Positions 1-6,930 of a DNA stretch of 64,000 bases are shown one piece after another (the first letter of the stretch is position 1; the number at the start of each line of letters is the position of its first letter). The notes under the pieces were generated by a model. The model did no database searches, had not been told where the DNA came from, and saw nothing but the letters and a program-made list of their open reading frames with translations. The position numbers were made by a program, and so were the translations under genes. Origin of the DNA: Geothrix oryzisoli (lineage in GTDB: Bacteria > Acidobacteriota > Holophagae > Holophagales > Holophagaceae); NCBI RefSeq assembly GCF_022808865.1, contig NZ_JAKZLB010000003.1, positions 377,875 through 441,874 of the forward strand, in the 5' to 3' direction.

Positions 1-713
1 ACGAACACCTGACCGCTGTCCGCGCCCCGGGGGATGGTCACGGCCAGGGGCCTGTCCGGCGCGAAGTCCTTCCGGCTCGCCTCGGCGAGGAACCCGCGGC
101 GCACGGCCCTGAAGGCGAAGTTGGCCAGGGGGCTCGTGGTGGCCTTCGGGGCCTCCGGCTGGTCCAGCACCTCCACCCGCAGGCCGAAGGTGGCCACTTT
201 TTCCGTGAAGGCCAGCGGCAGCCGGTAGAGCAGCTCTCCGCGGCCCGCATCGGCGAGGTCCTGCTCGTAGGCCAGGACCACCCGCTTGTAGCCCTTCGCC
301 GGGATCGGGTAGACCCGGGCCTTGAAGCTGTTGCTGGCGGTCTTCTCGAGGAGCCCGGGATCCACGCCCCGGCGGACGACTTCCTCGAAGGCCTGGCGGC
401 CCTTGGCCTTTTCCACCACCACGCCTTCCCGGAGGCGTCCGTTCACGTCCATGGCGAAGCGCGTCACCGTCTGGCCCTCGCCCAGGGGGAAGACGAGCTC
501 CCCCTCCAGGATCCGATCCTGGGGGTTGTGGACCGTCAGGTCCCAGGTGGTGGTGGCCACGTGGCCCACCACCTGGACGCTGACCTGGAGGTCATGGAGC
601 TTCGCGGGTTGCGACCGGTCCTGCTCGACGATCCGCACCTGCGGCATGGGCATCCGCTCCTGCGCGCAGAGCGGGGCGGAGACCAAGAGGACGAAGAGGA
701 GGCGGCGGAGCAT
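1..713 (-). CDS. VIT-domain exported protein (partial, C-terminus beyond window)
   Basis: The reading frame begins at the ATG at 713 and is still open at the left edge, so only the first 237 or so residues are seen. A signal peptide is evident (MLRRLLFVLLVSAPLCAQ). The rest resembles the N-terminal VIT domain of inter-alpha-trypsin-inhibitor-like proteins: a beta-rich region with VHNPQDRILEGELVFPL, then a basic stretch around VVVEKAKGRQAFEEVV and a second strand set around FKARVYPIPAKGYK. In such proteins a von Willebrand A domain usually follows, but it would lie outside the window. It is probably periplasmic or surface-associated. The gene is divergent from the kinase-like gene at 887, with about 170 bases between them holding both promoters. 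The assignment is by motif resemblance; the substrate or partner is unknown. Confidence 0.75.
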   Translation of the reverse strand, partial: MLRRLLFVLLVSAPLCAQERMPMPQVRIVEQDRSQPAKLHDLQVSVQVVGHVATTTWDLTVHNPQDRILEGELVFPLGEGQTVTRFAMDVNGRLREGVVVEKAKGRQAFEEVVRRGVDPGLLEKTASNSFKARVYPIPAKGYKRVVLAYEQDLADAGRGELLYRLPLAFTEKVATFGLRVEVLDQPEAPKATTSPLANFAFRAVRRGFLAEASRKDFAPDRPLAVTIPRGADSGQVF

Positions 714-886
714 GGAGCACCTGTGCGGGGGATTAGCGACACTCTACTCCACAGTGGGCCGGCGGCGGGCGCTCTCCTGGGCGGAAGTCCTCTGATAAGC
801 GGGGTGCCGGGCCTTGCCGCCGGCCCTGGAGACCTTATCTTCCGAGCGCAGGGTGTTGGCTTGGCCAGGCAGAAGCCGGAGGTCCC

Positions 887-1636
887 ATGACCACGAACTT
901 CGAATCCCTGATCCCGAGCATCGAGCAGCGGGAATCCGGCTGGATGCGCATCCGGGAGCGCCTCGCGCACCCCCACCAGGCGCCGTCCCGCCCCTCCGTG
1001 ACCATCTCCCGGCAGTACGGCTGCGAGGGCTATCTCCTGGCCCAGCGCCTGAAGGCGCTCCTGGAGGAGGCCTCGGGCCAGCCCTGGGGCCTGTTCGACA
1101 AGGCCCTGGTGGACAAGGTCGCTTCCGACGAGAGCCTTTCCCGCCAGCTCCTGGGCCACCTGGGGGATGAGAGCCACGCCCAGGATGTGCTCCGGACCCA
1201 CTTCGGCCATCTCACCCACGATGATGCCTACGCCAAGCTGGTGAAGCACCTCGTCCAGATCGCCATGGCCGGCTGCGCGGTCATCGTCGGCCGCGGCGGG
1301 GCGGTCGCCTGCCAGGACCTGAAGAACTGCTTCCATTTCCGCCTGGAAGGCAGCTTCGAGTTCCGGACCGCGACGCTGGCCCGCCGCCTGGAGATCCCTC
1401 TGGCCGAAGCGGAGAAGCTGGTCCGCACCCAGTCGAAGCTCCGGGAGAAGTTCATCAGCGAGTGCCTCCACGCCGACATCACCTCCTCCCGCTTCTACGA
1501 CGCCGTCTTCAACAACGAACGTCAGAGCGTGGAGGCCATCGCCCAGGCCTGCCTGCGCATCGTCATCTGCGGCTGGCCCGACAAGGACTTCTTCCGGCAC
1601 GTCCCCCTGCACCTGGCCGCGGCGGACCGGCGGTGA
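887..1636 (+). CDS. Cytidylate kinase-like family protein
   Basis: A 249-residue cytoplasmic protein of the cytidylate-kinase-like family (AAA/P-loop-like, Cytidylate_kin2 type). The conserved start of the fold is seen as SVTISRQYGCEGYLLAQRL near residues 43-60, where this family has its modified nucleotide-binding loop. It continues with FDKALVDKVASDES, then the strand-turn AVIVGRGGAVACQDLKN near 145-160, and an arginine-rich lid region. The family is widespread but its physiological substrate is not established, so true CMP kinase activity should not be assumed. An ATG with a GGAGG-like site just upstream (ccggaggtccc) sets the start. It is monocistronic, ending before the tRNA pair. Confidence 0.8.
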   Translation: MTTNFESLIPSIEQRESGWMRIRERLAHPHQAPSRPSVTISRQYGCEGYLLAQRLKALLEEASGQPWGLFDKALVDKVASDESLSRQLLGHLGDESHAQDVLRTHFGHLTHDDAYAKLVKHLVQIAMAGCAVIVGRGGAVACQDLKNCFHFRLEGSFEFRTATLARRLEIPLAEAEKLVRTQSKLREKFISECLHADITSSRFYDAVFNNERQSVEAIAQACLRIVICGWPDKDFFRHVPLHLAAADRR

Positions 1637-1687
1637 TCCGGGCCTTACCTGCGCGCCATCCGTGACTTCGATTCCCCCTGGGACATG

Positions 1688-1712
1688 AAAAAGGCCCGGC
1701 TTGCGCCGGGCC
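1688..1712 (-). terminator. Intrinsic terminator of the tRNA-Gln/tRNA-Glu unit
   Basis: Read on the minus strand this is an 8-bp GC stem (GGCCCGGC/GCCGGGCC) with a GCAA loop followed by five T residues. It begins only a few bases after the encoded CCA of tRNA-Glu. The position and U-tract fit Rho-independent termination of the two-tRNA transcript. Confidence 0.85.
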
Positions 1713-1716
1713 GTGC

Positions 1717-1791
1717 TGGTAGTCCCAAGGGGAATCGAACCCCTGTTCCCGCCGTGAGAGGGCGGTGTACTAACCGCTATACGATGGGACC
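1717..1791 (-). tRNA. tRNA-Glu (CUC)
   Basis: The minus strand folds as a complete cloverleaf: acceptor beginning GGTCCCA with matching TGGGACT, a D-arm containing AGCGGTTAG, and an anticodon stem CCGCC/GGCGG-type with loop CTCTCAC giving anticodon CTC. The T-arm is AGGGG-TTCGATT-CCCCT. The CCA end is encoded (1717-1719). The first acceptor pair is G-U. It is downstream of tRNA-Gln in one transcript. Confidence 0.95.
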
Positions 1792-1808
1792 ATCAAACAA
1801 ATTGTGAG

Positions 1809-1883
1809 TGGTTGGGGAGGAAGGATTTGAACCCTCACCTGACGGTACCAGAAACCGTTGTCCTACCATTAGACCACTCCCCA
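1809..1883 (-). tRNA. tRNA-Gln (CUG)
   Basis: The minus-strand cloverleaf starts TGGGGAG and ends CTCCCCA plus discriminator A, with CCA encoded at 1809-1811. The anticodon arm is ACGGT-TTCTGGT-ACCGT, giving anticodon CTG. The U1-A72 first pair is a usual identity feature of bacterial tRNA-Gln. It lies 17 bases upstream of tRNA-Glu, consistent with co-transcription. Confidence 0.95.
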
Positions 1884-1986
1884 ACGAGTGGAAGATTCAA
1901 TGTACCAGATGTTGGGCAAAAGACAAGAGGTGGTTCCGGCGGTGGGGATGTAGTCTTCCGGACAAAGAGGATCTCCTGGAGGATCG

Positions 1987-2916
1987 ATGACGCGCAAACG
2001 TCCAGCCTCGCCTCCGCCCCCGCCGGCACCTGTGACTGCGGACATGCCCACGATGGCGGGGATCCTGGCGGGGGGGGATGATCCCGTCGCCCCGTCGGAG
2101 TGGGCCCTGGTGGCCTACGCGGGAGCCGCCCTGGGGCGGATCTTCCCCCTGCGCCCAGGCGCCTCGCTCATTGGGCGGGCGCCGGATGTCCAGGTGGCGC
2201 TGCTGGACGGCGAGGTGAGCCGCCACCACGCCCGGATCGGCCTGATCGGCGGCCAGGTGTGGCTGGAGGACCTGGGCTCCACCAACGGCACCCAGGTGAA
2301 CGGAGTGCCGGCCGATGGCGTCGTGGCCCTGCGGGCGGGCGACCGCCTGACCTTCGGGGGCCACGTGCTGAAGCTGGTGGCCATGGACCCCCTGGAGCGC
2401 GCCTTCCACGAGACCCTGCTCGATCTCAGCACCAAGGACCCGCTCACGGGCCTGGCCAACCGGACCCGCACCCTGAGCGAGTTCCAGACCCGTTTCGGCC
2501 TGAGCGTCCGCTATGGCCGCCCCCTGTCGGTGCTGATGTGCGACCTGGATCACTTCAAGGTGATCAACGATACCCACGGCCATGGTGCCGGGGACTTCGT
2601 GCTCCAGGTCTTCGGTGAGCGCCTCCGGGCCACCCTGCGGGAGCCGGATCTGGCCGGCCGCATCGGAGGCGAGGAGTTCCTGGTGATCCTCCCGGAGACG
2701 GACTTGAACGGCGCCAAACCTTTCGCCGAGCGTCTCCGGAAGGCCATCGCCGCTGCGACCGTGCCCCTGCCGGGGTGCGATCTGGAGGTCACCTGCAGCC
2801 TGGGCGTCGCGGAGCGCCAGCCCGGAGACCTCGAGGCCGGGCAGATGCTCGCCCGGGCCGATGCGGGGCTCTACCGGGCCAAGGTGGAGGGCCGGAACCG
2901 CGTGTGCGTGGGTTGA
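1987..2916 (+). CDS. FHA-domain diguanylate cyclase (FHA-GGDEF)
   Basis: A 309-residue cytoplasmic protein that probably makes cyclic di-GMP from two GTP. After a proline-rich N-terminus, an FHA phosphothreonine-binding domain spans about residues 40-130 (SLIGRAPDVQV, SRHHARI, LEDLGSTNGTQVNG are all classical FHA motifs). A GGDEF domain follows (about 145-308) with KDPLTGLANR, DLDHFKVINDTHGH and the active loop GGEEF. An RxxD inhibitory site (REPD) lies five residues before GGEEF, so product feedback inhibition is expected. The FHA domain suggests activation or localisation by a Thr-phosphorylated partner. The GGAGG site 5 bases before the ATG supports this start. It is followed closely by a small transporter gene on the same strand. 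Confidence 0.92.
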   Translation: MTRKRPASPPPPPAPVTADMPTMAGILAGGDDPVAPSEWALVAYAGAALGRIFPLRPGASLIGRAPDVQVALLDGEVSRHHARIGLIGGQVWLEDLGSTNGTQVNGVPADGVVALRAGDRLTFGGHVLKLVAMDPLERAFHETLLDLSTKDPLTGLANRTRTLSEFQTRFGLSVRYGRPLSVLMCDLDHFKVINDTHGHGAGDFVLQVFGERLRATLREPDLAGRIGGEEFLVILPETDLNGAKPFAERLRKAIAAATVPLPGCDLEVTCSLGVAERQPGDLEAGQMLARADAGLYRAKVEGRNRVCVG

Positions 2917-2974
2917 TCGCATGCCACCGGAGGTCCCGGCTGGCTACCATGGGCGCTTGCCGCCGGAGGCGTGG

Positions 2975-3451
2975 ATGGTCCTGGTATTCCTCATCATGGC
3001 CTTCGCCATCGGGTTGGCCATCCCCCTGCAGTCGGCGGTCAACAATGCGCTGAGGGTCTCGCTCCGCAGCGGCTCCGTGCTCGCGGCCCTGGTGTCGTTC
3101 GCCGTGGGCACGCTGGCCCTGCTGGTGGCCTCTGCCCTCGCGGGCCAGCCTTTCGCGGCCCTGGCGGGGCTGCCCCGGGTGCCCTGGTGGCAGTGGCTGG
3201 GTGGGTTCCTGGGGGCCTTCTTCGTGTTCGGGTCCACCCTGCTGGCGCCCCGCATCGGCCTGGCCGCCATGGTGTCCCTCATCGTGGCGGGGCAGGTCTG
3301 CTCCTCGCTGACCTTCGACCGCTTCGGGTTCATGGGCCTGCCCGTGCGGGGCCTGTCCTGGGTCCGCCTCCTCGGCGCCGGGCTCATCCTGGCCGGCGCG
3401 ATCCTGGTGAACTTCGGTGACCGCTGGCTGAGGGCCTGGCAGAAGAACTGA
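2975..3451 (+). CDS. DMT-superfamily YdcZ-like (DUF606) membrane protein
   Basis: A 158-residue integral membrane protein with about five hydrophobic segments (MVLVFLIMAFAIGLAIPL, VLAALVSFAVGTLALLVAS, a tryptophan-rich WWQWLGGFLGAFFVFGS, IGLAAMVSLIVAGQV, and LLGAGLILAGAILVNFG). This order and the NNALR motif near the N-terminus fit the YdcZ/DUF606 branch of the drug/metabolite transporter superfamily, whose members are about 140-160 residues. The ATG at 2975 is chosen because GGAGG lies six bases upstream. Longer in-frame starts exist at 2861 and 2921 but have a poor ribosome site and would overlap or abut the cyclase gene. The substrate is unknown. Confidence 0.75.
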   Translation: MVLVFLIMAFAIGLAIPLQSAVNNALRVSLRSGSVLAALVSFAVGTLALLVASALAGQPFAALAGLPRVPWWQWLGGFLGAFFVFGSTLLAPRIGLAAMVSLIVAGQVCSSLTFDRFGFMGLPVRGLSWVRLLGAGLILAGAILVNFGDRWLRAWQKN

Positions 3452-3453
3452 AG

Positions 3454-3714
3454 TCAGTCCTTCCGCACGCGCTCGGCCACCCGGTCGAGCATGTCCCAGA
3501 TCTGGTGGCAGTCCTCGCAGGAGGAGCGGGGATCGCCGCAGGGGAAGCCTTCGATTCCGATGCCCTGGCAGCGGGGGGTGCGGAAGAAGAAGAGGAGCTC
3601 TCCGAGGGAGGTCTGCATGCGGTCGCGGAGGGCGGCGTCCGGCAGGGAGCGCAGATCCTGGATGAGCTTCCACTCGGCGGGGCTGAGTTCGGGGCGGTCG
3701 ATGGTCTGGGGCAT
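3454..3714 (-). CDS. Small cysteine-containing protein, unknown function
   Basis: An 86-residue protein that I do not recognise. It is predicted cytoplasmic, helical at the N-terminus (SPAEWKLIQDLRSLPDAALRDRM) and carries four cysteines in the C-terminal half (RCQGIG, PCGDP, SSCEDCHQIWD), an arrangement that could bind zinc or an Fe-S cluster. It is convergent with the YdcZ-like gene (two bases between the stop codons) and divergent from the DUF4097 gene at 3826. Coding bias matches neighbours. A real but uncharacterised gene is likely. Confidence 0.6.
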   Translation of the reverse strand: MPQTIDRPELSPAEWKLIQDLRSLPDAALRDRMQTSLGELLFFFRTPRCQGIGIEGFPCGDPRSSCEDCHQIWDMLDRVAERVRKD

Positions 3715-3825
3715 GGGGGACTCCGCGCGCCCCCAAGTATACGGAGAACCTCTGGGGCGGCCCTAAACTCCCTCTGAAGGCCTTCGTATCACTGGTCACG
3801 ATCTCTGACATCGCAGGAGGCTTCC

Positions 3826-4638
3826 ATGTCCCTCACCCATCCCTTCGCTGCGGCGGTGGCCGCGGTTCTCCTCTGGGCCCCGCTCGCAGCCCAGACCCAG
3901 GTGATCCAGCCCGCCAAGGCGGAGAAGACCACCGAAACGCGGACGGTGCCCCTGGCCGCCGGGTCCAAGCTCAAGGTGAAGAACGTCAACGGCTTCATCC
4001 ACGTGGAGGCCTGGGACCGGGAGGAGGTCCAGTTCACGGGCGAGTTCAAGCCCAGCAGTCAGGATGAGCAGGTGAAGGTGGTGATCGAAGCGGACAAGAA
4101 CGGTCTGGAAATCCGCGGCGAGTATCCCAAGCACGAAGGCTGGGGGTCGTACCGGGGGCCTTCGTGCCAGATGACCCTCAAGGTGCCCCGCCGGGTGGTG
4201 CCCTCTCTGGAGAGCGTGAACGGTGAAGTGGCCCTCAGCGGCACCCAGGGCGCCGCCACCCTCACCACCGTCAACGGCGGTGTGCGTGCCACGGATCTGG
4301 AGGAATCGCTCAAGGCGACCACGGTGAATGGTGCGGTCACCCTGGAGCGCGTGCGCGGTGGTCTCTTGCTGAAGACGGTGAACGGCGGCATCAAAGGCAT
4401 GGGCCTGGACGGGCAGGGCCATGGAGTCGAGGCCGGGACCGTGAACGGCGGCATCCACCTTCAGATCGGGGGGCTCAAGGGGCGCCTCACCGCCACGACC
4501 ATGAACGGCGGCATCACCTTCAACGCCAAGGGGGCCGAGCAGGTGGAGGTGACCAAGCGGAAGGTCTCGGCCGTCTTTCCCGGAGGGGACCAGGCCATCC
4601 ACCTGAGCACGGTGAATGGCGGCATCATCCTCGATTGA
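3826..4638 (+). CDS. DUF4097-type exported beta-strand repeat protein
   Basis: A 270-residue exported protein. The signal peptide is clear (hydrophobic segment ending APLAAQT). The mature part is an array of short beta-strand repeats built on the motif TVNGG/VNG (LESVNGEVAL, TTVNGGVRA, TTVNGAVTL, KTVNGGIKG, GTVNGGIHL, TTMNGGITF, STVNGGIIL), typical of the DUF4097 right-handed solenoid/putative adhesin family. The start is fixed by AGGAGG upstream of the ATG. The function is not known; membrane-stress or surface roles have been suggested for relatives. A perfect GC hairpin follows the stop codon. Confidence 0.85.
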   Translation: MSLTHPFAAAVAAVLLWAPLAAQTQVIQPAKAEKTTETRTVPLAAGSKLKVKNVNGFIHVEAWDREEVQFTGEFKPSSQDEQVKVVIEADKNGLEIRGEYPKHEGWGSYRGPSCQMTLKVPRRVVPSLESVNGEVALSGTQGAATLTTVNGGVRATDLEESLKATTVNGAVTLERVRGGLLLKTVNGGIKGMGLDGQGHGVEAGTVNGGIHLQIGGLKGRLTATTMNGGITFNAKGAEQVEVTKRKVSAVFPGGDQAIHLSTVNGGIILD

Positions 4639-4656
4639 GATCCTGGTGATCTTCGA

Positions 4657-4683
4657 GCAGGAGCCGGCTGTGCCGGCTCCTGC
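4657..4683 (+). terminator. GC hairpin after the DUF4097 gene
   Basis: A perfect 12-bp inverted repeat (GCAGGAGCCGGC with its complement, 3-base loop) starts 18 bases after the stop codon at 4638. There is no T-run after it, so it is either a weak or Rho-assisted terminator or an mRNA 3' end protector. Confidence 0.5.
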
Positions 4684-4718
4684 CATGCATTGGCAACCAT
4701 AAGATCCCAAAAGAAAAA

Positions 4719-4746
4719 TTGATATCGGATTGACAGGTCCTAATTT
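4719..4746 (+). promoter_or_regulatory. Possible promoter for nrfHA
   Basis: TTGATA (4719-4724) and TAATTT (4741-4746) with 16-base spacing lie in an unusually AT-rich patch just upstream of nrfH. If used, transcription would begin after the TTG at 4746 and nrfH would have to start at the GTG at 4803. The match to consensus is modest. Confidence 0.3.
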
Positions 4747-4802
4747 TGTTCCATCCTGATGTCCGTTCGGGGATCGGCCCCGGGCCGTCGGATGGGTACC
4801 CC

Positions 4803-5300
4803 GTGAGCGGAAAGCGTCGCCTCTTCTTCCTGAGTGTCCTCGCCAGCGTCTTCGCGGGCGTTTTCCTGGGGTCCGGGGCCTACACCTTCGTGTCGGCCCA
4901 CGGCACGTCGTACCTGTCGAACAACCCCGAAGTCTGCGTGAACTGCCATGTCATGCGCGGGGAGTACGACAGCTGGCGCCACGGCTCCCACCATGCTGTG
5001 GCCGTGTGCAACGACTGCCACCTGCCGCACGACAACGTCGTGAACAAGTTCTTCGTAAAGGCCAGCAACGGGTACCACCACTCCAAGGCCTTCACCTTGC
5101 TGAATTTCGCGGAACCCATCCGCATCAAGCCCGGCAACGCCAAGGTGCTGGAGGACAACTGCCTCCGCTGCCACGGCGAGCTCACGGGCGAAATCACCGC
5201 CCACGGCACTCTGGGCGTCCCCACGGATCCCACGCAGAAGGCCGACCTCTATGGCTGCGTCCGCTGCCACCAGGAGGTGGGCCATGGGCCCATGGGCTGA
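4803..5300 (+). CDS. nrfH: Cytochrome c nitrite reductase small subunit NrfH
   Basis: A membrane-anchored tetraheme cytochrome c of the NapC/NirT family that passes electrons from menaquinol to NrfA. A single N-terminal membrane helix (LFFLSVLASVFAGVFLGSG) is followed by four heme motifs: CVNCH, CNDCH, CLRCH and CVRCH. The 165-residue length from the GTG at 4803 fits the family. A TTG at 4746 would add 19 residues but coincides with a candidate -10 element, so the GTG is preferred. It is followed after 72 bases by nrfA, the usual nrfHA order. No nrf assembly genes are adjacent. Confidence 0.92.
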   Translation: MSGKRRLFFLSVLASVFAGVFLGSGAYTFVSAHGTSYLSNNPEVCVNCHVMRGEYDSWRHGSHHAVAVCNDCHLPHDNVVNKFFVKASNGYHHSKAFTLLNFAEPIRIKPGNAKVLEDNCLRCHGELTGEITAHGTLGVPTDPTQKADLYGCVRCHQEVGHGPMG

Positions 5301-5372
5301 TGCCATGACGAGCCATCCGATCCTTGATCCAACCCCTAGACGCGTGGTCCACCACGCGGGAGGAGCTCCCCG

Positions 5373-6863
5373 ATGACCGACAACCCCACTCCGCTGCTCT
5401 CCCGTCCGGTGGTCCGGATGGGCCTCATCGCCGCCGGCGCCGCCGTGGCGACCGTCCTCGTGATGGCCCTGTACGCCAGCATCTCCAGCCGCAAGGCCGA
5501 AGCGAAGCAGACCAGCTTCAAGCTGGTGGACCTGGACGAGAAGACCGTCGACCCCGCCCAGTGGGGGAAGAACTTCCCCCGCGAATACGAAACCTACCTG
5601 AAGACCGCCGAGAAGTACAGCACCAAGTACGGCGGCGCCGGGAGCGAGGCCCTGCCCAAGAGCCGCATCCAGGAGGATCCGCGGCTGGTGACGATCTTCG
5701 ACGGCTACGCCTTCGCCATCGACTTCAACCAGCGCCGCGGCCATGCCTTCATGCTGGATGACCAGCGCAACACCAAGCGGGTCACCGAGCGCAAGCAGCC
5801 GGGGTCCTGCCTCCACTGCCACGCCTCCAACACGGTGGCCTTCCGCGAGCAGGGCCTGAAGGCCGGTGCGCCGGGCACGCTCGACGAGGACTTCACCAGC
5901 CCCAACGCCCAGGCCCAGCTGATGGCCGGCTTCGAGGCCGTCTGCAAGATGCCCTACGGCGAGGCGACCCAGCTCGTGAAGCACCCTGTGGCCTGCATCG
6001 ACTGCCACGATCCCAAGAACATGGCCCTGCGTGTCACCAAGCCCGGCTTCATCCGCGGCATCGTCGCCCTGGCCAACAGCCCCGAGCCCGTGCCGCACCT
6101 GCCCTCCATCGAGAAGTGGCGGAAGGGCGACCGCTCCGTGGCCTACGATGCCAACCGCGACGCCTCCCGCCAGGAGCTGCGGTCCATGGTCTGCGGCCAG
6201 TGCCACGTGGAGTACTACTGCGGGCCCAAGGTCACCCTCTTCTTCCCCTGGAACAAGGGCCTGAAGGTCGAGCAGATCGAGGCCACCTACGACGAATACA
6301 AGTTCCCCGACGGCCACCGCTTCTTCGACTGGCAGCACGGCAAGACCGGCGCCGAGGTCCTCAAGGCCCAGCATCCCGAGTTCGAGATGTGGAGCCAGGG
6401 CATCCACGCCCGCTCCGGCGTCTCCTGCGCCGACTGCCACATGCCCTACGTCCGCGAGGGTGCCCTCAAGATCAGCGACCACCAGGTGCGCAGTCCCCTG
6501 CTGAATGTCTCCCGCTCGTGCCAGACCTGCCATCGCTTCCCCGAGGAGGAGCTGAAGGCCCGCGTGACGGCCATCCAGGACCGTACCAAGGCCCTCATGG
6601 ACCGCGCCGAGGACGCCGTGGTGAACCTCATCAACGACATCGCCGCCGCGAAGAAGGCCGGCGTGGAGGAGGCGAAGCTGAAGCCCATCCTCGAATTCCA
6701 GCGCAAGGCCCAGTGGCGCGTGGACTTCGTCAATGCCGAGAACTCCATGGGCTTCCACGCCCCCCAGGAAGTCGCCCGCATCCTCGGTGAGGCCATCGAT
6801 TACGGCCGTCAGGGCCAAGTGGCGCTCCGCGACCTGGGCGCCCCGAAGGTGGCTCGGAAGTAG
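5373..6863 (+). CDS. nrfA: Ammonia-forming cytochrome c nitrite reductase NrfA
   Basis: A 496-residue pentaheme enzyme reducing nitrite to ammonium with six electrons on the outer face of the inner membrane. It has an N-terminal hydrophobic segment (residues 15-35) and five heme motifs: CLHCH (146-150), CIDCH (208-212), CGQCH (274-278, followed by the active-site VEYY), CADCH (352-356) and CQTCH (383-387). In the enteric enzyme the first, catalytic heme has a CxxCK motif with Lys as axial ligand; here it is CxxCH, a variant known from some epsilonproteobacterial enzymes. The region RRGHAFMLDDQRNTKR preceding heme 1 is conserved NrfA sequence. It forms an operon with nrfH. Confidence 0.95.
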   Translation: MTDNPTPLLSRPVVRMGLIAAGAAVATVLVMALYASISSRKAEAKQTSFKLVDLDEKTVDPAQWGKNFPREYETYLKTAEKYSTKYGGAGSEALPKSRIQEDPRLVTIFDGYAFAIDFNQRRGHAFMLDDQRNTKRVTERKQPGSCLHCHASNTVAFREQGLKAGAPGTLDEDFTSPNAQAQLMAGFEAVCKMPYGEATQLVKHPVACIDCHDPKNMALRVTKPGFIRGIVALANSPEPVPHLPSIEKWRKGDRSVAYDANRDASRQELRSMVCGQCHVEYYCGPKVTLFFPWNKGLKVEQIEATYDEYKFPDGHRFFDWQHGKTGAEVLKAQHPEFEMWSQGIHARSGVSCADCHMPYVREGALKISDHQVRSPLLNVSRSCQTCHRFPEEELKARVTAIQDRTKALMDRAEDAVVNLINDIAAAKKAGVEEAKLKPILEFQRKAQWRVDFVNAENSMGFHAPQEVARILGEAIDYGRQGQVALRDLGAPKVARK

Positions 6864-6886
6864 CCTGATTCTGGAAGGCGAGAGCG

Positions 6887-6905
6887 GGGCCGGTGCTTCC
6901 GGCCC
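6887..6905. terminator. Hairpin between convergent nrfA and hybrid kinase genes
   Basis: A 7-bp stem (GGGCCGG/CCGGCCC) with a 5-base loop lies between the convergent stop codons of nrfA and the kinase at 6931. T-tracts are weak on both strands, so its activity is uncertain. Confidence 0.35.
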
Positions 6906-6930
6906 TGCTTGTCGTCTGCATCAGCGCCGC

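Noticed and set aside
4719..4746. FNR-type site in front of nrfH (TTGAT-N4-ATCAA)
   Set aside because: TTGATATCGGATTG has only the left half; the right half is not ATCAA.
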